A stretch of DNA of 64,000 nucleotides from Paraburkholderia sp. Ac-20340. Its GTDB lineage: Bacteria > Pseudomonadota > Gammaproteobacteria > Burkholderiales > Burkholderiaceae. The position numbers and the translations under genes are program-made. Under the pieces are notes generated by a model. The model did no database searches and had not been told where the DNA came from. It worked only from the letters and a program-made list of their open reading frames with translations. The DNA lies in NCBI RefSeq assembly GCF_017104965.1, contig NZ_JAAGPR010000011.1, positions 62,001 through 126,000 of the forward strand, written 5' to 3'. Numbering within the stretch: the first letter of the stretch is position 1; every line of letters begins with the position of its first letter. Shown here piece by piece: positions 52,277 to 61,571 of the stretch.

Positions 52277-53362
52277 ATGTCTCTGTTTTCCCGTTTTCGA
52301 CTCTCGCCGTGCCGTTTTGCAATCGAGTGCAAAAAACCTTTGCGCGGGCTCGCGGCGTTGCTGGCTTCGTCGGCGCTATGGTTTGCCGCGCCGTCCGCGC
52401 ATGCCGACGAGCGCCTGAATCTGCTCTGTTCCGCCGATCTCGAATGGTGCCAGTTGATGAAAAGCCGCTTCGAACAGGAGACGGGCGTGCATGTCGCGAT
52501 GATCCGCAAGAGTGCGGGCGAGGCGCTGGCGCTCGTCGCCGCGCAGCGCGCGCATCCGCAATTCGACATCTGGTGGGCCGGTTCTGGCGACGCGCATCTG
52601 CAGGCCGCGTTCGAGGGGCTGACGCAGGACTATCGCTCGCCGCAGCTGGCGCAGTTGCAGCCGTGGGCGCAGCGCTTCGCGCAGGTCGGGCGCACGCGCA
52701 CGGTGGGCGTGTATCAGGGCGTGCTGGGCATCGGTTACGATGCGGGCGCGTTGCGCCGCCGCAAGCAGGCGCCGCCGCGCTGCTGGCGCGATCTGCTCGC
52801 GGGCGCCTGGCGCGGCGAAGTGCAGATCGCCAATCCGAATGCCTCGGGCACGGCCTATGTCGCGCTGGCGACGCTCGTGCAGCTCGATGGCGAGGATGGC
52901 GCGTTCGACTATCTGCGCCGCCTGAACGCCAATGTGAGCCAGTACACCTCGACGGGCGTGGGCCCGGGCGAGGCGGTCTCGCGCGGCGAGGCGGACGTGG
53001 CCGTGGAATTCCTGCACGACCTCGTCAAACAGCGCGTGGCAGGCTTCGATATCGCGACGACCACGCCGTGCGAGGGCACGGGCTACGAGATCGGCGGCAT
53101 GAGCCTGATCGCGGGCGCCGCGCATGCCGCGCTCGCGCAGCGCTTTTACGAATTCGCCTTGCGCGCCGATATCCAGTCGCTCGCCGACAAGGCCCACGCG
53201 TACCAGATTCCGTCGAATCGCGCCGCCGCGATTCCGGCCAACGCGCCGCGACCCGACGGCATCCGTCTGATCGACTACGACTTCGCGCGCTTCGGGGACC
53301 CGGCTGTGCGCAAGCATCTGCTCGAACGTTGGAACACCGAGATCTACGCGCATGCGCACTGA
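52277..53362 (+). CDS. Periplasmic binding protein of AfuA/Fbp-type ABC importer (phosphoester candidate)
   Basis: Up to 361 residues. The signal peptide (GLAALLASSALWFAAPSAHA) precedes ERLNLLCSADLEWCQLMKSRF. Family features are FDIWWAGSGDAHLQAAFEGL and TSTGVGPGEAVSRGEADVAVEF. The adjacent Tyr-Tyr pair that binds ferric iron in FbpA is missing, which argues against iron and for an organic anion; AfuA relatives bind hexose phosphates. ATG 52277 has no Shine-Dalgarno, and a palindromic operator candidate sits inside codons 13-20; an in-frame TTG at 52340 would begin just before the signal core. The 3' end overlaps the permease by 11 bases. Confidence 0.85.
   Translation: MSLFSRFRLSPCRFAIECKKPLRGLAALLASSALWFAAPSAHADERLNLLCSADLEWCQLMKSRFEQETGVHVAMIRKSAGEALALVAAQRAHPQFDIWWAGSGDAHLQAAFEGLTQDYRSPQLAQLQPWAQRFAQVGRTRTVGVYQGVLGIGYDAGALRRRKQAPPRCWRDLLAGAWRGEVQIANPNASGTAYVALATLVQLDGEDGAFDYLRRLNANVSQYTSTGVGPGEAVSRGEADVAVEFLHDLVKQRVAGFDIATTTPCEGTGYEIGGMSLIAGAAHAALAQRFYEFALRADIQSLADKAHAYQIPSNRAAAIPANAPRPDGIRLIDYDFARFGDPAVRKHLLERWNTEIYAHAH
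52315..52334. promoter_or_regulatory. Candidate LacI-family operator O1
   Basis: TTTTGCA at 52315-52321 and TGCAAAA at 52328-52334 flank ATCGAG, giving a dyad with a central CG at 52324-52325. The inner TTGCA-N6-TGCAA frame is the same as at 57212-57229. It lies at the very start of the binding-protein coding region. Confidence 0.6.
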
Positions 53363-55112
53363 CGGCGCTTTCGACGGCTTCGCGCGCGCGGTGCTGATTG
53401 CCGTTTGCGCGGCGCTCGCGGTGTTCGTGGCGATGCCGCTCGTGCGCAGCGTGCTGCTACCCGCGCTCGCGGCGTGGCGCACGCTGTTCGATGCGGGAAT
53501 CTGGTCGCTCGCCTGCCTGCGTGGCGCAGCGTGCGGCAGCGGCTGGCACACGCTCGCGCTAGGCGGCGCGAGCGCCACGCTGGCCACGCTCGTGGGCGGC
53601 GCGCTTGCGCTGCTGGCGCAACGCGGCCGCCCGGCGCGCTCGCCCATCATGCGCGCCGCGCTGCGCGGTATCGCCGTGCTGCCTTCGATCACGCCGCCGT
53701 TCGCGGTCGGTCTCGCGCTGATTCTGCTGCTTGGCCGCAACGGCATCGTCACGCGCGAAGCGGCGGACCTGCTTGGCCTCGCGCCGGGCCGCTGGCTCTA
53801 CGGCGCACCGGGCATCGTGCTCGCGCAATGTCTCGCGTTCGCGCCGCTGGCGTATCTCACGCTGCGCAGCGTGGTCGCGCGCGTGCCCGCGCCGCTCGAA
53901 GAAGCGGCGGCAACGCTGCGCGCCTCGAACTGGACGATCCTGCACACCGTCACCTGGCCGATGCTGCGCCCCGGCGTGGCGAACGCGTGGCTGCTGTGCT
54001 TTATCGAAAGCGTGGCCGATTTCGGCGATCCGCTGGTGGTGGGCGGCAATTTTCGCGTGCTGTCGACGGATCTGTATTTCGCCGTGGTGGGCGCGGAGCA
54101 GAATGCCGCGCGCGCCGCCGTGCTGGCCGTGTGGCTGCTCGCGATTGCGCTCGCGGCCTTCATGTTGCAGCGCGCCTGGCTGGGCCGTGCGCGTTACGCG
54201 AGCGTCAGCGGCAAGCCGGTGGCGGCGCAGGTCATGCCGCTGGGCAAGCGCGTGCAGGGCGCGCTCGCGCTCGTCTGCGCGCCGTGGTGCGTGCTTGCGC
54301 TCGCCGTCTACGCCACGCTGCTGATCGGCGGCTTCGTGCGTCTGTGGGGCGTGGATTTCACGCTCACGACTGAACATTTCGCCGATGTGCTGGGCGTCGC
54401 CATCGACGCTGGGCGGCTGGTGTGGTCGGGCTCCGCCTGGGACGCCGTGTGGGAAACGCTGCGTCTCGCCGCGCTGGCCGCGCCGCTCACGGCGGCCGCG
54501 GCCTTGCTGGCGGGCTGGTTGCTCGCGCGCCGGCGCTTCGCCGGCCGCGGTTTGCTCGACGCCGCTTTCGCCGTATCGCTTGCCGTGCCTGGCACGGTCA
54601 TGGGCCTCGCGTGGGCGCGCGCCTTCGACGCGCCGCCGCTGATGCTCGCAGGCGGCGCGTCGATCCTCGTGCTCTCGTTCGTGTTGCGCAATATGCCGCT
54701 CGGTTTGCGGGCGATTTCGGCGGCCTTCGCGCAGATCGACCCGGTGCTCGACGAGGCATCGGCGAGCCTGCGCGCCGGTTCGTGGACGACGCTGCGCCGC
54801 GTGCATCTGCCGCTGTTGCTGCCGGCGATCGGTGCTGCGCTGATTCACGGTTTCGTGCGCGCCGCAACGACGGTCAGCGCGGTCATTTTTCTCGTCAGCG
54901 CCGATCACGATCTCGCGACGACGTATCTGATGGGCCTCGTGTCGAACGGCAACGATGGTCCGGCGCTCGCGCTGGCGGGTGCGCTGGTCGTGGTGTTGTG
55001 TGCGCTGCTGGGCGTGGCACAGGCACTGGCGCGCGCGGCCCGGACATCGAGACGCTTTACACCGGCGCGGCATCGGCGGCATGCACGCCTGACCACGGAA
55101 TCCTTTTCATGA
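53352..55112 (+). CDS. Fused double ABC permease (AfuB/FbpB/SfuB type)
   Basis: A 586-residue protein made of two permease halves of about 290 residues, with roughly 12 helices. Each half has an EAA loop: PLEEAAATLRASNWTILHTVTWPML in the first, LDEASASLRAGSWTTLRRVHLPLL in the second. This layout is typical of the iron/sugar-phosphate ferric-type importers. It overlaps both neighbours (11 bases with the binding protein, 4 bases with the ATPase), so the three are expressed as a unit. Confidence 0.9.
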   Translation: MRTDGAFDGFARAVLIAVCAALAVFVAMPLVRSVLLPALAAWRTLFDAGIWSLACLRGAACGSGWHTLALGGASATLATLVGGALALLAQRGRPARSPIMRAALRGIAVLPSITPPFAVGLALILLLGRNGIVTREAADLLGLAPGRWLYGAPGIVLAQCLAFAPLAYLTLRSVVARVPAPLEEAAATLRASNWTILHTVTWPMLRPGVANAWLLCFIESVADFGDPLVVGGNFRVLSTDLYFAVVGAEQNAARAAVLAVWLLAIALAAFMLQRAWLGRARYASVSGKPVAAQVMPLGKRVQGALALVCAPWCVLALAVYATLLIGGFVRLWGVDFTLTTEHFADVLGVAIDAGRLVWSGSAWDAVWETLRLAALAAPLTAAAALLAGWLLARRRFAGRGLLDAAFAVSLAVPGTVMGLAWARAFDAPPLMLAGGASILVLSFVLRNMPLGLRAISAAFAQIDPVLDEASASLRAGSWTTLRRVHLPLLLPAIGAALIHGFVRAATTVSAVIFLVSADHDLATTYLMGLVSNGNDGPALALAGALVVVLCALLGVAQALARAARTSRRFTPARHRRHARLTTESFS

Positions 55113-56218
55113 GCACCGTCACGCAAGCAACTTCAAAGCATACCGATACCGCGCAGGCCGCCGTCGTGTTCGAAGGCGTGCGCAAGCGGTGGGGCCAGCG
55201 CACGGTGCTCGACGATCTGTCGCTCACGATCGCGCGCGGCAAGCTCACCACGCTGCTCGGCCCAAGCGGATGCGGCAAGACCACGATGCTGCGGCTGATC
55301 GCCGGGCTCGATCTGCCCGACGCGGGGCGCATCGTCATCGGCGGGCGCGATGTGACGCGGCTGGGCGCGCAGGCGCGCAACGTCAGCATGGTGTTCCAGT
55401 CGTATGCGTTGTTTCCGCATCTGAGCGTGGCGGACAACGTCGGCTATGGGCTGAGCGTGGCGCGCGTGCCGAAGCGCGATGTCGCCGCACGTGTGGAGAT
55501 GGCGCTCGCGCGCGTGGGCCTGAGCGCCTGCGCGCGACGCATGCCGCACGAACTCTCCGGCGGGCAGCAGCAGCGCGTGGCCGTAGCGCGCGCGCTGGTG
55601 CTCGAACCGGAGGTGATGCTGTTCGACGAACCGCTTTCGAATCTCGATGCGCGTTTGCGCGTGCAGGTGCGCGAGGAGATCCGCGATCTCCAGCGCGAGC
55701 TGGATTTGAGCGTGGTCTACGTGACCCACGATCAGGAGGAGGCGCTCGCGATCTCCGACGAGATCGTCGTCATGGAGGCCGGCGCCGTCGCGCAGCACGC
55801 CGATGCGCGCACGCTGGTCGAGCGGCCGGCCAACGCATTCGTCGCGTCTTTTATCGGCAATGCGAACTTTCTGGCACTGCCGGTGCTGAGCTGCGCCGAT
55901 GGTCGCGCGCATTGCGATCTTTCCGGCGTGCCGCTGGATCTGGCGTGGAACGGACCGCGCATCGTGCGTGCACGCATTGCCGTGCGGCCCGAAGCGCTGG
56001 CGCTGGAAATCATCGATCACTTTGCTCCTCACCGCGGGCTGGCAGGCGTGATACGCCGCGCGACGTGGCTCGGGCGGAGCACGCACTACACCGTCGAAAC
56101 GACGGCAGGAGAACTCACTGTGTCATCGCATTCATTGGACCGGCCGCTGGCCGAAGGCGCACGCGTTGCCGTGACGCTCGACGCGCGCGGCGCGCATCTG
56201 CTCGGAGAGGCGTCATGA
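55109..56218 (+). CDS. ABC transporter ATP-binding protein, PotA/FbpC type
   Basis: A 369-residue ATPase. Walker A is LLGPSGCGKTTMLRL, Q-loop FQSYALFPHLSV, signature LSGGQQQRVAVARAL, Walker B VMLFDEPLSNLDARL and H-loop YVTHDQEEAL. A C-terminal TOBE domain (residues about 285-369, RARIAVRPEALAL) is present. Start ATGA overlaps the permease stop, and its stop overlaps the next gene in the same way. It drives the double permease. Confidence 0.94.
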   Translation: MSTVTQATSKHTDTAQAAVVFEGVRKRWGQRTVLDDLSLTIARGKLTTLLGPSGCGKTTMLRLIAGLDLPDAGRIVIGGRDVTRLGAQARNVSMVFQSYALFPHLSVADNVGYGLSVARVPKRDVAARVEMALARVGLSACARRMPHELSGGQQQRVAVARALVLEPEVMLFDEPLSNLDARLRVQVREEIRDLQRELDLSVVYVTHDQEEALAISDEIVVMEAGAVAQHADARTLVERPANAFVASFIGNANFLALPVLSCADGRAHCDLSGVPLDLAWNGPRIVRARIAVRPEALALEIIDHFAPHRGLAGVIRRATWLGRSTHYTVETTAGELTVSSHSLDRPLAEGARVAVTLDARGAHLLGEAS

Positions 56219-57063
56219 GTCACGCATGTCAGTCCGCGCGTTACGAAGCCGCGCGTGCCATCGCGCTCGAAGCCGGTCGTCATGCGCTGGCGTGTTTCGC
56301 GCAGCGCGAGCGGCTCGTAGTCGAATACAAGGGCGTGCAGGATGTCGTGAGCATCGCCGATCGCGAAGTCGAGGAACTCGTGCGCGCGCGCATCGCGGCG
56401 CAGTTTCCGGGCGACTGTTTTCTCGGCGAAGAAAGCGCGGGACACGCGCTTGAAGCAACGCCCGGCGATGCGTCGCGCGCCCTCTGGATCGTCGATCCGA
56501 TCGACGGCACCAGTTGTTTCTTGCACGGCATGTACGCGTGGTGTGTGTCGATTGCCGTGGTGATCGACGGCGAGCCGGTGATTGGCGTGGTCTACGATCC
56601 CAATGCCGATGAGCTTTTCCACGCGGAAAAAAATGGCGGCGCCTGGATCGATGCGCCCGCAACGAACGACGATTTCGCGCGCCGTGCTTTACAGGTCAGC
56701 GATGCGGCCAGTGCGCGCGATGGCGTGCTAGGCGTGGGCATTTCGCATCGGGTGAGCAGTGCGCCGTTTCTCGCGTTCGTGGAGCGCTGGCTCGAACAGG
56801 GCGGCATGTTCGTGCGTAACGGCTCGGGTGCGCTGATGCTCGCGTACACCGCAGCGGGGCGATTGATCGGCTATTACGAGCCGCATATGCATGCGTGGGA
56901 CGCCGTTGCGGGCATCGTGCTGGTCACTGAGGCGGGTGGTCGCACCAACGCGTTTCTCGACGATGACGGTCTTGCTCGCGGCAATGCGGTGATCGCCGCG
57001 AATCCGCGCATCTATGGCGACTTGAACGCCGACATCGCCGCCACCGCTTTTTTAGCGGCGTGA
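56215..57063 (+). CDS. Inositol monophosphatase-family phosphatase
   Basis: A 282-residue Mg-dependent phosphatase. Metal ligands are in FLGEESAG, the motif A WIVDPIDGTSCFLHG and motif B AWDAVAGIVLVTEAGG. Relatives hydrolyse inositol monophosphates, sugar phosphates, histidinol phosphate or nucleotide bisphosphates. No signal peptide, so cytoplasmic. It is translationally coupled to the ABC ATPase (ATGA), which strongly suggests that it dephosphorylates the imported compound. Confidence 0.88.
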   Translation: MSHACQSARYEAARAIALEAGRHALACFAQRERLVVEYKGVQDVVSIADREVEELVRARIAAQFPGDCFLGEESAGHALEATPGDASRALWIVDPIDGTSCFLHGMYAWCVSIAVVIDGEPVIGVVYDPNADELFHAEKNGGAWIDAPATNDDFARRALQVSDAASARDGVLGVGISHRVSSAPFLAFVERWLEQGGMFVRNGSGALMLAYTAAGRLIGYYEPHMHAWDAVAGIVLVTEAGGRTNAFLDDDGLARGNAVIAANPRIYGDLNADIAATAFLAA

Positions 57064-57080
57064 TTGCACACGAGTGCATT
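57063..57080. promoter_or_regulatory. Candidate LacI-family operator O2
   Basis: ATTGCACACGAGTGCATT matches the perfect palindrome at 57212-57229 in 16 of 18 positions. It begins at the last base of the phosphatase stop codon, about 149 bases before the second site (centre to centre), a spacing that allows a repression loop. Confidence 0.55.
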
Positions 57081-57211
57081 TCGATTTCGCAAAGCCATGA
57101 ATCAAGCTGCGTGAAATACAGAGTAAGGCCAATGTCATCCCCACGTAACGCGCGGCAACTACATTACGCATCGTCGCAGGAAACAAATTTTATCGATCTC
57201 TGCGGCCTTGA

Positions 57212-57229
57212 ATTGCACACGTGTGCAAT
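57212..57229. promoter_or_regulatory. Candidate LacI-family operator O3 (perfect 18-bp palindrome)
   Basis: ATTGCACACGTGTGCAAT is a perfect palindrome with a central CG, the hallmark of LacI/GalR-family sites. It lies 54 bases before the tonB start and just downstream of an AT-rich possible promoter (AAATTTTATCGAT at 57185-57197). Related dyads are at 52315-52334 and 57063-57080. Confidence 0.68.
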
Positions 57230-57282
57230 CGTGACTGATTCCAGCGCGTGCTTCGCAGTACTCGCTCATGCAAGGAGGAAAG

Positions 57283-58032
57283 ATGTCTGGCGCTCACGGT
57301 TCGTTCACGCCGTTTATGCAGACCGCGCCGCGCGCAACGCCCGCGCCTCGGCGCAGCTTCGCGATGCCGCGTCGAGCGGGGCGCACGGCGTTGCTGGCGG
57401 CGCTCGCGGGCGTGCATATCGGCGGCATCCTGCTGCTGGGCAACTCGCACACGACGCCGCCTACGCATGCCGCAGCCGCGCCGATCTACGCGACGCTGGT
57501 GCAGGCACCCGCGCCGCAGCCCGCCGTGCAGCCGACGCCCGTGCATCCGGTGCAGCCTCAGCCGCAAAAGGTCGTGACGCATCGCGCCGTCGTGCGCACG
57601 CATACGACCGAACGCGCGCCGGCACAGGCTGAGCCAGTGCCCGCTGTGGTGCCCGCGCCCGCGCCCGCGCAGCAAAGCCAGCCTGCGCCGTCTGTCGCGC
57701 AACCTTCGGCACCTGCCGCTGCAGCACCTGCGCCCGCTCCGGCCATGCCCAAAACGGTGACGCGTGGCGTGCAGTATCTGCGCGCGCCGGTTCCGGTGTA
57801 TCCCGACGCTTCGCGGCGCATGGGCGAAGAGGGCGTTGCGCAGGTACGCGTGCTGGTCGATGAAGCGGGCGAGCCGCGCGAAGTCGAATTGCGCGCGTCG
57901 TCCGGGTCGGCGGCGCTCGATCGTGCGGCGCTCGACGCCGTGCGCGGTGCGCGTTTCAAACCTTATGTCGAGGATGGCCGCGCCATTCCCGTCTACGTCA
58001 TCGTGCCGCTGCGTTTTTCGCTCGGCGACTGA
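57283..58032 (+). CDS. tonB: Energy transducer TonB
   Basis: About 249 residues. An N-terminal membrane helix (TALLAALAGVHIGGILLLG) is followed by a long Pro/Ala/Gln-rich spacer that crosses the periplasm and a C-terminal TonB domain (VPVYPDASRRMGEEGVAQVRVLVDEAGEP, read in parts, and ALDAVRGARFKPYVEDG). AAGGAGG before ATG 57283 decides the start over an ATG 15 bases upstream. With exbB, exbD and the receptor it forms a dedicated outer-membrane uptake module. Confidence 0.93.
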   Translation: MSGAHGSFTPFMQTAPRATPAPRRSFAMPRRAGRTALLAALAGVHIGGILLLGNSHTTPPTHAAAAPIYATLVQAPAPQPAVQPTPVHPVQPQPQKVVTHRAVVRTHTTERAPAQAEPVPAVVPAPAPAQQSQPAPSVAQPSAPAAAAPAPAPAMPKTVTRGVQYLRAPVPVYPDASRRMGEEGVAQVRVLVDEAGEPREVELRASSGSAALDRAALDAVRGARFKPYVEDGRAIPVYVIVPLRFSLGD

Positions 58033-58057
58033 ATTCATTCTTTACGAGAGGCAATTT

Positions 58058-58821
<764 letters not shown>

Positions 58822-58822
<1 letters not shown>

Positions 58823-59241
58823 TGGCCGGCCGCTCCTTGCGCGACGATCTCGAAGACGGCTTCAATCCCGAGATCAATACGACTCCGCTGGTCGACGTCA
58901 TGCTCGTCCTGCTGGTGGTGTTCATCATCACGATGCCGGCTTTGCAGCACGCCGTAAAAGTGGAATTGCCGCGTGTTTCCGCTGAGCAGATCGAGGCGAA
59001 GCCCACGAGTGTCGATGTCGCCATCGACGCGGGCGGGGTGATTCACTGGAACGACAAGACCGTCGATATTGCCGCGCTTCAACAGCTTTCCGCCGATGCC
59101 GCGCAGCACGATCCGCAGACGGAAATGCATTTGCGCGCCGATCGCCGCACGCCTTACGAGGATGTGATGAAGGTGATGAGCGCGGCGCAGCACGGCGGCC
59201 TGAGCCGGATCGGCTTCGTTAGCGACGACAACGCACGCTGA
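58822..59241 (+). CDS. exbD: Proton-channel subunit ExbD
   Basis: A 139-residue protein with one membrane helix carrying the essential aspartate (NTTPLVDVMLVLLVVFIIT) and a periplasmic domain (MHLRADRRTPYEDVMKVMSAAQHGG, read in parts). It is translationally coupled to exbB by a one-base TAATG overlap. Confidence 0.94.
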
Positions 59242-59371
59242 GCGAGCAGGCGCCGATGAATCCGCGGATCGGCGTCGATTAATCAGGATCACGAAAAGAA
59301 CGATCAAGAACGGGAAGCGGTCCGACCGCTGCCCGCGAACCCACGCATCTGTCCCGAACGTCTACCCAATC

Positions 59372-61537
59372 ATGAAGATCACGAGTTCGTTCCTGCCGCC
59401 CCGCGTTTCGCGCCTGCAGGCGCAATTGATGGCGGCTGGCCTTTGCCTCGCCGGTTTCGCGCCTTACGCAGTAGCGCAAACGGCCGCTTCCACCAGTGCA
59501 GCCGCGTCCACGAGCGCCGCTGCATCGGAAGCGACCTTGCCCGAAGTGCAGGTCAGCGCCGCGCCGGACAAGCCGGAAAGTCTCAAGCAGCGCGCCAATG
59601 CGGGCGCGCTCGGTAGTCACGCGGAAATCGACACGCCGTTCTCGATCCAGTCGGTGAGCGGTGAAGAAATCGAGGACCGTCAGGCGAATATTCTCTCCGA
59701 AGCCGTGAAATACGATGCATCGGTGACGTCGATCAGTTCGAGCTACGGCACGCACCCGGCAACGCTCGCAGTGCGCGGTCTGCCGCTCGACGATCTCAAC
59801 GGCTACAAGGTCGACGGCATGGCGAACGTGAATCGCGGCGTGGAAATGCCGCTGGAAATGTTCGATCGCGTGGAAGTGCTCAAGGGTCTTGCGGGTTTCA
59901 TGTACGGCTTCGGCAGCCCCGGCGGCATCGTCAATTACGTGACGAAACGCGCAACGGATAGCTTTACGTTCAGCTACGACCAGGGTTATGCGTCGGATAG
60001 CGTGTTCAAGGAGCACATCGACACGGGCGGGCGCTTCGGCAAGGACAAGATGTTCGGCTACCGCTTCAACATCGTGCACGAGGAAGGCGACACGGCCGAA
60101 GACGCGGCAACGGTCAATCGCACGGCGGTGGGCTTGAGTCTCGATGCGCAACTGACGAAGGATCTGTCGATCACGTTCGACACGATCTATCAGCAGCGTC
60201 GCACGTCGGGCGGCGTGGACATCATCACCAGCACCAAATACGCGGTGCCGCATCCGTTGTCGGGCCGTTCGCGACTCTATAGCGACGGCTCGTACACGGA
60301 CGTCGACTACAAGCTGGCGACGCTTGGCGTGGCCTACAAGATTGCGCCGGACTGGCAGGCGAAAGTCGCCTACCGCTATTCGGATTCGACGCGCCGCTAC
60401 GCGAAGGACCAATACTACATTTCGAGCAATAGCGGCAATTACTCCGATCGAATCAGCTCGGAATATCACAGCTATGAATTCGACGACGTGCAGGCCACGC
60501 TCGAAGGCAAATTCAACACTGGGCCGTTGCAGCACGAAATCGTGGTCGGCGCATCGTCGATGGTGCTGCTGTCGAACAAGTCGGTGAAGACGCCCAAAAC
60601 CGTGGTGGGGACGGGCAATATCTACGACCCGACGATCTTCTCGGCGGATGGCATCGGCTATAGCGGCGGTACTTTCGGCGACGACAAGATCACGCAGCAG
60701 GCGCTGTTCGCGAGCGATCGCATCACCTATGGCCCGTGGTCGCTGCTAGCCGGCGTGCGCTACGAGTCGTACGACGAAGTGGGCCACGATTCCGCTACGT
60801 CCGGCGCGACCAACTATCACAAGTCGCCAGTCACGCCGACGCTCGCGCTGATGTTCGCGCCGCGCAACGATCTGACTTTCTACGCGAGCTATGTGGAAGC
60901 GCTGGAGTCGGGCGGCACGGCGGATAGTTCGACCGCGAACGCCTATCAGGTGATGGCGCCGATCAAAAGCCGCCAGTATGAAATCGGCGCGAAGACGGAT
61001 CATGGCCGCTGGCGTGGGACCGCAGCGCTGTTCCGTATCGAGCGCGGTGCGGAGTACACGAATAGCGATAACGTCTATGTCGAAGACGGCAAGATCGTTT
61101 ATCAGGGCGCGGAACTCAATGCGTCGGTGGACGTGTTGCGCAGCCTGACGCTCGACGCGAGCCTGATGGCGCTCAGCGCGCACTATCGCGACGCGGCCGA
61201 CGGCGTGAGCGGCAATCGCGCAGTCGGCGCGCCCAAGTATCAGGCCGCGTTGCAGGCGGTGTGGCGTGTGCCGGCGGTGCACGGCCTCTATGTTCAGGCG
61301 GGCGCGCGTTATCTGGGCGGGATGGCGATCGACTCGGGCAACGTGCATTACATCAACGCGACCACGCTGTTCGATGCGGGCATTGGTTATCGGACGATGG
61401 TGGCGGGTAAACTCGTGACCTTGCGTGCGAATATCACCAACCTGACGAATCACCATTACTGGACGTATTACCAGGAAAACTATCTGCAGGTGGGCGCGCC
61501 GCGGACCTTGAGTCTTAATGTTCGCGTGGATTTCTAA
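59372..61537 (+). CDS. TonB-dependent outer-membrane receptor (FhuA/siderophore-receptor family)
   Basis: A 721-residue receptor. Signal peptide (LMAAGLCLAGFAPYAVAQ), Ser/Ala-rich linker, TonB-box-like LPEVQVSA, plug domain (DTPFSIQSVSGEEIEDRQ, LAVRGLPLDDLNGYKVDGM, VEVLKGLAGFMYGFGSPGGIVNYV), then a 22-strand barrel ending in Phe (NVRVDF). By family it looks like a siderophore receptor, but its dedicated TonB system and phosphatase neighbours suggest another ligand, perhaps a phosphorylated polyol or its iron complex. The Shine-Dalgarno at 59372 is weak. Confidence 0.92.
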   Translation: MKITSSFLPPRVSRLQAQLMAAGLCLAGFAPYAVAQTAASTSAAASTSAAASEATLPEVQVSAAPDKPESLKQRANAGALGSHAEIDTPFSIQSVSGEEIEDRQANILSEAVKYDASVTSISSSYGTHPATLAVRGLPLDDLNGYKVDGMANVNRGVEMPLEMFDRVEVLKGLAGFMYGFGSPGGIVNYVTKRATDSFTFSYDQGYASDSVFKEHIDTGGRFGKDKMFGYRFNIVHEEGDTAEDAATVNRTAVGLSLDAQLTKDLSITFDTIYQQRRTSGGVDIITSTKYAVPHPLSGRSRLYSDGSYTDVDYKLATLGVAYKIAPDWQAKVAYRYSDSTRRYAKDQYYISSNSGNYSDRISSEYHSYEFDDVQATLEGKFNTGPLQHEIVVGASSMVLLSNKSVKTPKTVVGTGNIYDPTIFSADGIGYSGGTFGDDKITQQALFASDRITYGPWSLLAGVRYESYDEVGHDSATSGATNYHKSPVTPTLALMFAPRNDLTFYASYVEALESGGTADSSTANAYQVMAPIKSRQYEIGAKTDHGRWRGTAALFRIERGAEYTNSDNVYVEDGKIVYQGAELNASVDVLRSLTLDASLMALSAHYRDAADGVSGNRAVGAPKYQAALQAVWRVPAVHGLYVQAGARYLGGMAIDSGNVHYINATTLFDAGIGYRTMVAGKLVTLRANITNLTNHHYWTYYQENYLQVGAPRTLSLNVRVDF

Positions 61538-61571
61538 CGGATTCCTAATGATAAATCAGTGGTCAAATCCG

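Noticed and set aside
51121..53397. Plus-strand 758-codon open frame over the LacI-type and binding-protein genes
   Set aside because: It is in another frame from two genes with clear motifs and has low-complexity Arg/Ala content.
52277..55112. Ferric iron importer (FbpAB) as the default annotation
   Set aside because: The binding protein lacks the adjacent Tyr pair used to hold ferric iron, and the operon contains an IMPase-family gene; I kept a phosphoester importer as the better reading, though not proven.
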